Made by a program: the position numbers and the translations under genes
Source of the DNA: Rhodoferax sp.
GTDB lineage: Bacteria; Pseudomonadota; Gammaproteobacteria; Burkholderiales; Burkholderiaceae_C
Assembly: GCA_029866205.1 (NCBI GenBank)
Contig: JARWZT010000008.1
Location: forward strand, 347,178 to 411,177
Direction: 5' to 3'
Length of the DNA stretch: 64,000 nucleotides
Notes under the pieces: generated by a model
What the model was told of the DNA's origin: nothing
Database searches by the model: none
What the model saw: only the letters and a program-made list of their open reading frames with translations
Shown here: positions 24,825 through 33,137 of the stretch, piece after piece
Layout of the letters: every line of letters starts with the position of its first letter
Numbering within the stretch: the stretch's first letter is position 1

Positions 24825-25630
24825 AGCTGCACGCCCCACAGGCCCAGAGCGTCACCCACGGCCCCAAGGTAGGCCGTCTCAGGACCGCTCTGCGGGCCAG
24901 CCGTCACCGGGGCTGCCTGGCGCCACGCAAGGGGTACGGCTCCGCAAAGTGCCACCGCCGAGGGTGCGGGAACGCCAAGGCGCAAGGCCTCGCGCTGCAC
25001 CGCGTCGCCCGGCCAGTGCGGCTCTTGGGCGTTTGCCGGTACAAATTCCAGGCGGCGGATCTGCTCCACGTGGTGGTTCGGCGCAATGCACAGGGTCAGC
25101 GCGCCGGTGCGGCAAATGCCCAGCCACTGTCCCGGCGCCAAAGCGGCGTGCCAATGGTTCCATACGGCAGCAAACAGAGGCTGCACCGACACCAGGTGCA
25201 GCCCATACCGCTGAGACTGCTCGCGGAGCTGGTCGAGCAAGACGCTGCGTAGCGCGCTGGCGACAAACCGTCCCGCAACGCGTGGCTCGCTCGCGGTCTC
25301 CCATCCGGTGGCTGCGTCAGTCACCGTCCGAAGGCGCATTGCCACTGCAGCTTTCAAGTCCGCCAGCGTGCTCGCGTTCACCGGCGGCTGCACGCTCGTG
25401 CTAGGTACCCACAGGTCGTCCACCAAAACCGTCAACGCACCGCCTGCGGTGGCGTGGCGCATTAACAACTCGTCGAGTACGTCACCGCGCTGTGCATCAC
25501 TGGCCTGCGCCGACCACGCCAGTGACCCCAGCAGGCGGTAGCGCGGGCGCCACAGGCCACTGCGCAAAGCCAATTGCGCGCCTTGCGGCCCCAGACTGAG
25601 CGAGAAGCGGTCGCCAATAGGATTAAGCAT
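24821..25630 (-). CDS. PilM/GspL-like cytoplasmic component (tentative)
   Basis: A 269-residue soluble protein without signal or membrane helix. The actin-like fold expected of PilM and the cytoplasmic part of GspL is suggested by position and size, not by a clear motif. It lies between the GspE ATPase (overlap of eight bases) and the PilN-like gene (ATGA overlap). In known systems PilM/GspL recruits the ATPase to the inner membrane platform, which fits the gene order. If the fold prediction fails, it should be called a cluster-specific hypothetical protein. Confidence 0.55.
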   Translation of the reverse strand: MLNPIGDRFSLSLGPQGAQLALRSGLWRPRYRLLGSLAWSAQASDAQRGDVLDELLMRHATAGGALTVLVDDLWVPSTSVQPPVNASTLADLKAAVAMRLRTVTDAATGWETASEPRVAGRFVASALRSVLLDQLREQSQRYGLHLVSVQPLFAAVWNHWHAALAPGQWLGICRTGALTLCIAPNHHVEQIRRLEFVPANAQEPHWPGDAVQREALRLGVPAPSAVALCGAVPLAWRQAAPVTAGPQSGPETAYLGAVGDALGLWGVQL

Positions 25631-27335
25631 TGAGCGTCACCCGGTTAACTTCGGCCAGGGTGGTCTCGCCGCGGCGCGCCAAAGCCAGGGCGGCATCGCG
25701 CAGACTACGGGTACCTTGTCGATGCGCCGTCTCCTTGATTTTTCGAATAGGCGCTTTCTCGATAATCAGTTCGCGCAGTTCGTCATTGAGCAACAAGATT
25801 TCGGCGATGGCGCGACGTCCTTTGTAGCCGGTGCCACGGCAGTCACCGCAGCCGCGGCCCACCTTCCATATCGCCGCGCTATCGCTGTGCGTCAGACCGG
25901 CACTCTCACACTCCTGCACACTGGGAGTGTGGGCCACGCTGCAATGCGGACAAATGACGCGCAGCAGGCGCTGGGCCCAAATTCCATTGAGCGCCGATAC
26001 AAACGAATAGGGGTCGATGCCCATGTGCACAAAGCGCCCCAGCACGTCAAACACGTTGTTGGCGTGCACCGTGGTAAGCACCAGGTGGCCGGTCAGGGCC
26101 GACTGCACGGCGATCTCTGCGGTCTCGTTGTCGCGAATCTCGCCCACCATGATCTTGTCCGGATCGTGGCGCAGGATGGAGCGCAGGCCCTTGGCAAAGG
26201 TCAGCCCCTTTTTCTCGTTGACGGGAATCTGCAGCACGCCGGGCAGTTGGTATTCCACCGGGTCTTCGATGGTGATGATTTTGCTGCGTCCGTCGTGAAT
26301 TTCGGTCAGCGCACCGTATAAGGTGGTCGTTTTTCCCGAGCCGGTGGGGCCGGTCACCAGCAGCATGCCGTAGGGCTCTTGCGCCAGCCGGCGCAGCACC
26401 GAAAGGGACGCAGCGTCAAAGCCCAGGGCGTCCAGGGACAGCGCGCCATAGGTCTCAATCATGGCGCGCTTGTCCAGCACGCGGATCACCGCGTCCTCGC
26501 CGTGGATGCTGGGCATGATGGACAGGCGCAAATCAATATCCCGCTCCGCGTCGGAGACCATAAAGCTGCCGTCTTGCGGCACGCGGCGCTCGGAAATATC
26601 CAACTCGGCCACCACCTTGAGGCGCGAAATGACGTATTCAGCCAGTTCTACGCCCTGGACCGTGAGCGCAGGGTCGAGCACACCGTCGATACGGAACTTG
26701 ACGCTCATGCCCGTGGCCGTGGACTCAATATGGATGTCCGACGCCCCGGACTTGAGGGCGTCATACAAGATCGAATTCACCAGCTTGACGGCGGGGCTGG
26801 CCGATTCGCCCAAAGCCGACAGAGACAGGCTGGACACCGCCCGTTTGTCCCGTTGGGCATCGGATGCGGCAGTGTCATCAGGAACGTGTCCCAGGCCGTC
26901 GGTGGCGCGCGCGCCTTCCTCTAGCTTGACCAAGTACGCCACTATGTCTTCCTGCAAGGCCAGCGCAAAGACCAGTGGCGCCTGGGCCAGGGACTGAAGC
27001 CATGCCATCAGGTCGGCGTCAAACGGGTCGGCTACCACCGCCTGTAGCCCACCAGTGTCTGGCGCATGGACCACCACGCAGTGACGGCGCAGTGCTGCGG
27101 ACAAAGGCAATAGGGCAAGGGCGGGAGTGCAAGAAAACAGGTACGCGGTCTCGACCACCGCCAAGCCCATAAGCGCTCCCGCCTGCCGCACCATGGCGCG
27201 GGCATCCCCCGCGCCGGGCGCAGCCAAGTCCGTCAACGCGCTGCTGGCACTGCGCCCCTGACTGCGGGCCTGACCATAAGCCTGCCGCAGCGCGGCAGCG
27301 TCGGGCAAGGCATCGGAGCGTTGGACTGCATCCAT
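25623..27335 (-). CDS. gspE: GspE/PilB-type secretion ATPase
   Basis: Cytoplasmic hexameric assembly ATPase, 570 residues. The order is N1-type domain, then nucleotide-binding domain. Walker A is GPTGSGKTTTLYGAL near residue 330; the Asp box and Walker B region is DKIMVGEIRDNETAEIAVQ; the His box is GHLVLTTVHANN. A zinc-binding tetracysteine is split as CPHC (about 460) and CGDC (about 495), typical of GspE/PilB and absent from the retraction ATPase PilT. The start ATG overlaps the gspF stop (TAATG). No PilT is present nearby, consistent with a secretion or non-retractile system. Confidence 0.95.
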   Translation of the reverse strand: MDAVQRSDALPDAAALRQAYGQARSQGRSASSALTDLAAPGAGDARAMVRQAGALMGLAVVETAYLFSCTPALALLPLSAALRRHCVVVHAPDTGGLQAVVADPFDADLMAWLQSLAQAPLVFALALQEDIVAYLVKLEEGARATDGLGHVPDDTAASDAQRDKRAVSSLSLSALGESASPAVKLVNSILYDALKSGASDIHIESTATGMSVKFRIDGVLDPALTVQGVELAEYVISRLKVVAELDISERRVPQDGSFMVSDAERDIDLRLSIMPSIHGEDAVIRVLDKRAMIETYGALSLDALGFDAASLSVLRRLAQEPYGMLLVTGPTGSGKTTTLYGALTEIHDGRSKIITIEDPVEYQLPGVLQIPVNEKKGLTFAKGLRSILRHDPDKIMVGEIRDNETAEIAVQSALTGHLVLTTVHANNVFDVLGRFVHMGIDPYSFVSALNGIWAQRLLRVICPHCSVAHTPSVQECESAGLTHSDSAAIWKVGRGCGDCRGTGYKGRRAIAEILLLNDELRELIIEKAPIRKIKETAHRQGTRSLRDAALALARRGETTLAEVNRVTLNA

Positions 27336-28546
27336 TAAAAAGAGCCCGCCAAGTCAAAAATAGGCATGTACAAGAGCACCACGATCACGCCCACGACCAG
27401 GCCAATAGCGGTCATCAGAAGCGGTTCAAAGCTGCGCATAAAGCGGTCGATCCAGCGGGTAATCTCGCCGTCATAGAACGCCGCCGATTGGCGCAGCATG
27501 CCTCCCAGATCACCGGTGCGCTCGCCCACCGCCAGCATGCGCAGTGAGATCGGCGTAGTCAGGTTTTGCGCCGCAAAAGCCAGCGACACCGGCGCGCCGG
27601 TCTGGACCAGGGCGCTGGCCTGGCGCAAGCGCTGCGCCACGACAGGTGACACCACGGAGTCCACGGTCTCCATGGCCGCAACCAGCGAAATGCCCCCCTC
27701 AAGCAACAGCCCCAATGTCATGTACAGGCGCGAGAGCTCGTACACCCGCACCCGCTCGCCCACGCCAGGCAGGCGGCTCAAGAGACCCATCCAGCCGCCG
27801 GCGGCCTGGAATTTTTTGGTCAAAGCCGCAAAACCCAGCAGCGCAGCCAAGGCCAGGCCCAGCAACACTTCCAAATGATCGGTCAGTAGCGCACTCAAGC
27901 CGAGCATTTGCTGCGACAGCCATGGCATCTGGCGCCCGGCGCCTTGGTAGACCTCGGCAAAGCGGGGCACCACGTAGACCATCAGGAACAGGCTCACCAG
28001 CGTGCCTACGCTGATCAAAATAGCCGGATAAATTGCAGCGCTGACGACCTTGGCGCGCACCGCGTCGATACGCTGCTGGTAGGCAATGAACCGTTCCAAG
28101 GCCTGCGGCAGGCTGCTGGTACCCTCAGCGGCGCGCACCAAGCCAATATACAGCGCAGAAAAATGCCGCGGCTGCTCTGCCAAGGCGCTGGACAGGCGAC
28201 GTCCGTCTCGCAGCGCCTGCAGCAAGCCAGAAATAATGACCCGCATGGCCGGCTGAGCCTCTTTTTCCAGCAGTGCCTCCAGCCCTTCCACCAACCCCAG
28301 ACCGGCTTGCAAAAGCGCGAGCAACTCTTGGCTGAACATGACCAATGGCAAGGGCGAGCGACGCTGGCCGAAGGCAGATTGCAGGCGACCCCAAGCGCCC
28401 GCGCCCATCACGTCAGCGCCGCGCAACTGCACCAGGTGCAGGCCGCGCATGCTCACCTGGCGTTCGGCATCCGCACGGTCGAGCGCATCCAACTCCCACT
28501 GCACCACGGCGTGATCTGCGTTGATGGCGCGTGCCTGGTACTTCAC
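27335..28546 (-). CDS. gspF: GspF/PilC-type inner membrane platform protein
   Basis: Polytopic platform protein, 403 residues, GTG start. Two repeats of the GspF domain are visible, each with a hydrophobic block: VVSAAIYPAILISVGTLVSLFLMVYVVPRF in the first and the C-terminal MTAIGLVVGVIVVLLYMPIFDLAGSF in the second. The conserved EEGTSSLPQALERFI-like and GERTGDLGGMLRQSAAFYD segments mark the family. It links the ATPase to pseudopilin assembly. It lies between gspG and gspE with minimal spacing. Confidence 0.94.
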   Translation of the reverse strand: MKYQARAINADHAVVQWELDALDRADAERQVSMRGLHLVQLRGADVMGAGAWGRLQSAFGQRRSPLPLVMFSQELLALLQAGLGLVEGLEALLEKEAQPAMRVIISGLLQALRDGRRLSSALAEQPRHFSALYIGLVRAAEGTSSLPQALERFIAYQQRIDAVRAKVVSAAIYPAILISVGTLVSLFLMVYVVPRFAEVYQGAGRQMPWLSQQMLGLSALLTDHLEVLLGLALAALLGFAALTKKFQAAGGWMGLLSRLPGVGERVRVYELSRLYMTLGLLLEGGISLVAAMETVDSVVSPVVAQRLRQASALVQTGAPVSLAFAAQNLTTPISLRMLAVGERTGDLGGMLRQSAAFYDGEITRWIDRFMRSFEPLLMTAIGLVVGVIVVLLYMPIFDLAGSF

Positions 28547-28557
28547 GGCAAACAGAC

Positions 28558-28986
28558 CTAATTGCTAATGAGATCAGCGTCGTCGCCACTGCCCCCGGGC
28601 TGGCCGTCTTTGCCCATCGACATAATTTGGTAGTCGGGGATCACCCCATTCGCGGCAGCGGCACCACCCAGTTTGTAGGCATAGGGATGGCCCCAAGGGT
28701 CCAGGGGCACGTCTTTTTTCAGGTAAGGACCGTTCCAGCCGCTGGCATTGTCTGGCTTGACCATAAGCACCCGCAGGCCTTCCTCCACCGTAGGATAGCG
28801 CCCCACATCAATCCGAAAGGTATCAACGGCTTTGGACAAGCCCTCCAACTGCGCCTTGGCGACTGTGACCTCGGACTTTCCAATTTGGGCAAAGTACTTG
28901 GGCCCCACGTACGAGGCCAGCATGCCGATGATGACAATCACCACCAAAAGCTCCAACAAGGTAAAGCCTTGTTGGGCCCATTTCAT
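28558..28986 (-). CDS. gspG: Major pseudopilin GspG
   Basis: First gene of the secretion module. From the ATG at 28986 (MKWAQQG) the protein has 142 residues, normal for GspG; in-frame ATGs at 29040/29043 and a TTG at 29085 are alternatives without better ribosome-binding sites. The leader glycine is followed by FTLLELLVVIVIIGMLASYV with Glu5. The mature protein shows GspG hallmarks: RYPTVEEGLRVLM, WNGPYLKKDVPLDPWGHPY, and the calcium-loop-like end GGSGDDADLISN. A terminator-like hairpin lies just upstream (29054-29080). Confidence 0.94.
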   Translation of the reverse strand: MKWAQQGFTLLELLVVIVIIGMLASYVGPKYFAQIGKSEVTVAKAQLEGLSKAVDTFRIDVGRYPTVEEGLRVLMVKPDNASGWNGPYLKKDVPLDPWGHPYAYKLGGAAAANGVIPDYQIMSMGKDGQPGGSGDDADLISN

Positions 28987-29053
28987 GTTTCGTGTCGGCG
29001 AGACTTTGCGTGCGCGCGGTGATTTAGTCAATTTATTCATCATTTTGTCAAAA

Positions 29054-29080
29054 ACTTTGTGAATACTAAATTCACAAAGT
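29054..29080 (-). terminator. AT-rich stem-loop with T-run before gspG
   Basis: ACTTTGTGAAT (29054-29064) and ATTCACAAAGT (29070-29080) form a perfect 11-pair inverted repeat with a five-base loop; on the minus strand it is followed by TTTTTG. A second perfect repeat, GTGACA (29079-29084) with TGTCAC (29091-29096), overlaps it. They lie between the coiled-coil gene stop (29098) and gspG, so they could terminate or attenuate read-through from the TonB/porin module, or mark a processing site. Confidence 0.55.
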
Positions 29081-29097
29081 GACAAAAAAATGTCACA

Positions 29098-29775
29098 TCA
29101 CTGAACTTTGCTGTCTGCCGGCAACTTTCGCTCCTCCATCTGGTCGCGGATCACCAGCCCCTCGTTTTCGAGCGCCACGCGGTCAAACTGCAAGGGCAGG
29201 GCGTACCAAGGCGTCATCGCGGCTGTCGTGGACTCAAAACGCTGAAGCAACTTGCGGTTGATGTCATAGAAGGCGCGGTTTTGGTCTTGGCAAAACCCCA
29301 GTGCCTTTTCACGCAGCGCCAGATTTTGCTGGGTGCTTTCCGCAACACTGCGGGTGTTGGCCAGCGTGGCCTGGGTCGCCGCCCATTGCCCCAGGGTGTT
29401 TTGCTGTTGGCTGCGCAAGGCCGCCAGCTCGGTTTCGGCAGACTTTAGCGACTCGTTCAGTACCACCTTTTCGCCCTGCAAGGCCTGCAATTGCGTGCGC
29501 AACTCAGCCTCTTGCTTGATCATCAGGGCGAGTTTGGACGCTTGCGCCTGCGCTTTTTTCAACTTTCCTTGCAATTCGTCGCGTTCGGTGCTGAGCTGGG
29601 TTTTTTCTTGCTGCAAGGCCTGCTGCACTTGCTGCATTTTGGCGATGCGGTCTTGCTGGGCACGTGCGGCCTTTTTTTCTTTGTCATCCGCGGCATGTGC
29701 GCCGACCAGACCGACGGTCAGGGCAAAGGCCACCGCAACGTGATTCAAAGTGGGGGGGGTGAACGAGCGACGCAT
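29098..29775 (-). CDS. Exported coiled-coil protein of unknown function
   Basis: Not recognised as a named family. The ATG at 29775, seven bases after the porin stop, gives 225 residues. A signal peptide (HVAVAFALTVGLVGAHA) is followed by a long heptad-like coiled coil (residues about 25-155, rich in Gln, Lys, Leu and Ala). A short C-terminal region has one cysteine (GFCQDQNRAFYDINRKLL) and a segment FDRVALENEGLVIRDQMEERKLP. It is probably periplasmic. Its position between the porin and the secretion machine, in step with the TonB-ExbBD genes, suggests a structural spacer or a partner of the porin or TonB. Confidence 0.7.
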   Translation of the reverse strand: MRRSFTPPTLNHVAVAFALTVGLVGAHAADDKEKKAARAQQDRIAKMQQVQQALQQEKTQLSTERDELQGKLKKAQAQASKLALMIKQEAELRTQLQALQGEKVVLNESLKSAETELAALRSQQQNTLGQWAATQATLANTRSVAESTQQNLALREKALGFCQDQNRAFYDINRKLLQRFESTTAAMTPWYALPLQFDRVALENEGLVIRDQMEERKLPADSKVQ

Positions 29776-29782
29776 GGCGAAC

Positions 29783-31579
29783 TCAGAAGCGAACCGCCAG
29801 GTCAAACTGCAGGGTGTCAACCGACAGCTTGGTCACCGAGCCCGGAGCATAGGAGTCGATTTGATTGGAGCTCATCCAGCGGGCCGACAACACCGTGTTG
29901 TCGAAGATCGCATAGTTGCCTCCCACAATGAAGCCCTGGTTATTGGTGCCCCCCAGGCCGAAATCGGAGTTGGTAAACGCATCCAAGGTCGCGTCGCTGC
30001 CCAGGTAGCGGTAGGCCAGAGACGCGTTCCAGTCGCCCTTGCGCTTGACAATATGGTGGCCCAGGGCAATCTTGGCCAGATAGCCTGACTCTTTGCCGTC
30101 GGTCAGCTTAACGCCGGTGCGCTTGGCGATGGTGTCGCGATTGAAGGCTAAATTGGTTACCGCGTCAGCGGTAATCGTCAATGGCAGACCGGCCAACGTC
30201 GGCAGGTCCAGCATTGCCGTCAGATTGAGAACTCGGAAATCAGAGGCAAGGCCGTAAACACGTGCCGGATCGGTAGGCGCATTGACAGCAAACAAGGTGT
30301 TGCCGCGCTGACGAAAGCCCGCCCCATATTCATACCGTGTAGCGTAGTCCGGTCGGCTGTTGTTGATGTAGTCGTTATATGTCTCGGCCTCGCCCGCCAC
30401 GTTTTGGTAGTCGTACAAAGCCATTCCAAATTTCAATTGGCCGGCGTTGCCCAACTTCACCGCAGCACCGGCTTGGACCCCCACCACCGCCCTGGACCGT
30501 GAAGTGCCTGGCTTGAACTCGGAGAGTGGAAAGTAGCCAGCGGTGGCAAACGCTTCCGAGGTCCCATCGAACACCTGTTTGCCAGACACGGCGACGCCTT
30601 CAAAGCCGAGGTCATCGGCCCAGACCAAATCCGTAGAAAAGAAGGGGTTGGGCATGCGCCCACCCCGAAAGTCGGCGACGGGGCCCAGAGGCCGAAACGT
30701 CATGTAGGCCTGGTCCCACACCACCGCGTACTTGTTAAACGACTGGCCCATGGTTTGGTTGGTCGACGTGCGGTCCGTGGTGTTACCGGTAGAAAAACGC
30801 AGGGCCGCAGAGACGTCCTCACTGACCGTAGCGTTTACCGCCAGACGCGCGCGCAGTCGCATGCGGTTGGCATCGTCCTCGGTATTAAAGTTGGGCACGG
30901 TTTGACCGTAAGAGCCCTTGCTGGTAACGATGTCAGGTGCGCGGGTGAAGGCTCCGCTGGCGTAGTTGTCTCCCGGTGCTGTATTTCCATTGGCAAGTAC
31001 CGTCGCCTCTTCCCGCAGGCGAAAGTCGCCATGCAACTGAACGTGGTTCAACCACGAGGGGTAGGCTCCCGAGTCGCCCCAGCGCTCTTTTTTGGCCTGC
31101 GCCAGAACCTCGCGCTTGACTTGTTCACGCAGTTCCTTTTTTGTCGCCTCGGACACATAAGGGATGCGGACGATTTTTTTGCCGTCTTTGTCAAACTCTT
31201 CTGCTGTAGCGCGGTTGACACTGGGCTGCGCTCCCGCAGCACCTGCAACTGCCGCTTGGGTATCGCCCGCGACAGGAACAGGGGTCGCCGAAATTGCCAA
31301 GGCCGCCGTAGCGGCAGCTTTGGCTTTCGCTGCAGCCACCAGCGCGTCGGCCTTCTCTCGGGTCAATATGCCTCCATCGACCAGGGCGTCCAGCAGCGCG
31401 TTGACGGTGGCCTGAACTTGGTCCACAGCACCCTGCGCAATGGCGGTCTGTTGGGCCACTGCGGGTGTCGCGGGCGTCTGCGCATGAAGCGTGCTAACCG
31501 GCAGCGCCAGGCCACCCAAGAGACTCAGACTCCAATGCAGCACGGGGGCTTGCGCAGCCTTCTTAAAAAAGCAGCTCAT
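29783..31579 (-). CDS. Putative outer membrane porin with N-terminal helical domain
   Basis: A 598-residue outer membrane protein. A signal peptide is followed by an Ala/Gln/Val-rich helical region (about residues 40-170) and then a beta-barrel. The barrel shows alternating strands such as GDFRLREEATV, RMRLRARLAVNATVSEDVSAALRFSTG, GYLAKIALGHHIVKRKGDWNASLAYRYLG. The last residue is Phe (LQFDLAVRF), the usual OMP insertion signal. It resembles the 'putative porin' family found beside TonB/ExbBD genes. The TonB gene lies 18 bases upstream. No TonB box or plug domain was recognised, so it is not a standard TonB-dependent receptor. Confidence 0.8.
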   Translation of the reverse strand: MSCFFKKAAQAPVLHWSLSLLGGLALPVSTLHAQTPATPAVAQQTAIAQGAVDQVQATVNALLDALVDGGILTREKADALVAAAKAKAAATAALAISATPVPVAGDTQAAVAGAAGAQPSVNRATAEEFDKDGKKIVRIPYVSEATKKELREQVKREVLAQAKKERWGDSGAYPSWLNHVQLHGDFRLREEATVLANGNTAPGDNYASGAFTRAPDIVTSKGSYGQTVPNFNTEDDANRMRLRARLAVNATVSEDVSAALRFSTGNTTDRTSTNQTMGQSFNKYAVVWDQAYMTFRPLGPVADFRGGRMPNPFFSTDLVWADDLGFEGVAVSGKQVFDGTSEAFATAGYFPLSEFKPGTSRSRAVVGVQAGAAVKLGNAGQLKFGMALYDYQNVAGEAETYNDYINNSRPDYATRYEYGAGFRQRGNTLFAVNAPTDPARVYGLASDFRVLNLTAMLDLPTLAGLPLTITADAVTNLAFNRDTIAKRTGVKLTDGKESGYLAKIALGHHIVKRKGDWNASLAYRYLGSDATLDAFTNSDFGLGGTNNQGFIVGGNYAIFDNTVLSARWMSSNQIDSYAPGSVTKLSVDTLQFDLAVRF

Positions 31580-31597
31580 AAATATACCTCTCCAAAA

Positions 31598-32269
31598 TCA
31601 TCTATTTGCGGTGTTGATGCGCAGCCGAATCGGCTGCGGCATCCGGTCGGGGGGCGGGCTGAACAACTGGCTTGCCGTCAGCGTCTGACTGATCAAACTG
31701 TCGAGCTCGGCGTCACCGGTGCTGCCCACCAACTCGTGGCGCTGCAAGCTGCCATCTTTGGCGAGCCAAACTCGCACCTCAATCCGGTAACTCTGACTGC
31801 GCAGGTCTTTGTTGCGTTGCAGCAAGCGCTGCACTTCTGATTTGAGTTGGTTGGCATAACCGCCAAAAGGACTGAAGAGGCCCGTAGCCGGAAGCGCGGC
31901 CGGGGCGGCGGCGCCCTTGCCGACGTTGCTGATGTCGTCACTGGTTATCTTGCCGGCCGAGAACGCGCTGGGCCCATTGCCTGCGGGTCCGTCCATCTTC
32001 AGCTCTTGCGAGGGGGGTGCCGGCGCCGCATCTTTGGGCGGAGCGGGCATCTCTTTCACCTCTTTTTGCTCTTTGGGCGGCTCGGGCTTTTTCTCCTCTT
32101 TGGGCGGCGGCGGCGGCGGCGGCGGCGTCATCGGAATGAGCGAAATTTTGGGCGTGGCCTTGGTCGGCTTGGACTTGCCGCTGACCATGCTGTACACCAG
32201 CAAACCTAGCGCCAGCAAGACCAGTAGTCCGCCTATGGCAAACAGCAGTTTTTTGCGACCTTCGCTCAT
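31598..32269 (-). CDS. TonB-like energy transducer
   Basis: A 223-residue TonB. An N-terminal signal anchor (LLFAIGGLLVLLALGLLVYSM) is followed by a Pro/Lys/Glu-rich spanning region with eight consecutive prolines and KPEPPKEQ-type repeats. The C-terminal domain is SEVQRLLQRNKDLRSQSYRIEVRVWLAKDGSLQRHELVGS, with the final beta strand PIRLRI. It would connect the ExbB-ExbD motor of the same operon to an outer membrane client. It sits nine bases downstream of the second exbD, and the dedicated set (TonB, two ExbD, ExbB) suggests a client encoded in the cluster. Confidence 0.87.
   Translation of the reverse strand: MSEGRKKLLFAIGGLLVLLALGLLVYSMVSGKSKPTKATPKISLIPMTPPPPPPPPKEEKKPEPPKEQKEVKEMPAPPKDAAPAPPSQELKMDGPAGNGPSAFSAGKITSDDISNVGKGAAAPAALPATGLFSPFGGYANQLKSEVQRLLQRNKDLRSQSYRIEVRVWLAKDGSLQRHELVGSTGDAELDSLISQTLTASQLFSPPPDRMPQPIRLRINTANR
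32103..32126. repeat. Trinucleotide repeat (GGC)8 in the TonB-like gene
   Basis: Eight perfect GGC units on the plus strand, read as GCC/CCG proline codons on the coding strand, encode the polyproline run near residue 50. Slippage would change the number of prolines without shifting the frame. Confidence 0.8.
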
Positions 32270-32278
32270 GGTGGCGCC

Positions 32279-32683
32279 CTAGGTACCAATGCGGGCCGTG
32301 ATGAGCCCCACGTTGCCGATGCCCAGCCGGCCGGCCATGTCAATGATCTCCACCACTTTCACGTAATGCGCCTGCGGGTCGCCCTTGATCATGACGGGCG
32401 CGTCTTTGTCCTTGGCGATCGCCGCCGTCAGACGCTGCTCCAGTTCAGGCAAGGTAATCGCCGCGCCATTGAGCAATAGATTGCCGTCCGGCAAGATTTG
32501 CACGATCCGGACTTCTTTTTGCACCGTGCTAGGCTTGTTGCTCGGCTTGGGCAGGTTGATCTTCATGCCCTGTACCGACGCCGTGGTCATGATGATGAAG
32601 ATCACCAGAAGCACATACGCCAAATCCAACATCGGCGTGACGTTGATCGTGTCGTAGGGCTTGGTTTCGGTTTCGACTTTCAT
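32279..32683 (-). CDS. exbD: ExbD-like protein (second of two)
   Basis: A 134-residue bitopic ExbD/TolR protein. The membrane helix begins NVTPMLDLAYVLLVIFIIMTTAS and contains the proton-conducting Asp20, equivalent to Asp25 of E. coli ExbD. The periplasmic domain ends in HYVKVVEIIDMAGRLGIGNVGLITA, typical of the family. It follows the first exbD by 21 bases and precedes tonB by nine. It shares the N-terminal third with its neighbour but the periplasmic domain differs strongly. Confidence 0.92.
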   Translation of the reverse strand: MKVETETKPYDTINVTPMLDLAYVLLVIFIIMTTASVQGMKINLPKPSNKPSTVQKEVRIVQILPDGNLLLNGAAITLPELEQRLTAAIAKDKDAPVMIKGDPQAHYVKVVEIIDMAGRLGIGNVGLITARIGT

Positions 32684-32704
32684 GGTCTTCCTTGTGCGCC
32701 GGGG

Positions 32705-33112
32705 CTAGTTGCCCTGAGCGCGGCCCGTGGCCAAGCCGATTTCAGTAATGTCCGCCCGCTTGGCGATCTCCAGCACTTGCATCACCTTGGCATACTGGGT
32801 GTGTGCGTCGCCCTTGATGACGATGGACTGGGCGGGGTTGGCGTTTTTCATCTCGCCCAGGCGCTGCGCCAACTGCTCGGGGGTGACGGGGTAGGTATCC
32901 AAGTACATGTCGCCAGCCTGAGAAATCGTGATGGCCTTGACGCCCTTTTTCGCCAGGTTGTCAATGGTCTTGGTCTTGGGCAAGTCCACCTTCACACCCT
33001 GCACCGACGCGGTGGTCATGATGATAAAAATCACCAACAACACGTACGCCAAGTCGAGCATCGGCGTGACGTTAATGTCGTCGTAAGGGGCGTTGTCGTC
33101 TTGGATTTGCAC
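32705..33112 (-). CDS. exbD: ExbD-like protein (first of two)
   Basis: A 135-residue ExbD/TolR-family protein with the same NVTPMLDLAYVLLVIFIIMTTASVQG membrane segment and Asp20, and a periplasmic domain (DMYLDTYPVTPEQLAQRLGEMK, VMQVLEIAKRADITEIGLATG) distinct from the second copy. It lies 25 bases after the ExbB-fusion gene. Two ExbDs with one ExbB suggest a hetero-dimeric stator peptide pair inside the ExbB pentamer, as ExbD works as a dimer; this is inference. Confidence 0.92.
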   Translation of the reverse strand: MQIQDDNAPYDDINVTPMLDLAYVLLVIFIIMTTASVQGVKVDLPKTKTIDNLAKKGVKAITISQAGDMYLDTYPVTPEQLAQRLGEMKNANPAQSIVIKGDAHTQYAKVMQVLEIAKRADITEIGLATGRAQGN

Positions 33113-33137
33113 GGGCTAGCGCTTTGAAAGTAAATGC

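Noticed and set aside
29783..31579. TonB-dependent receptor
   Set aside because: The barrel protein beside TonB lacks a plug domain and a recognisable TonB box, so putative porin is the safer call.
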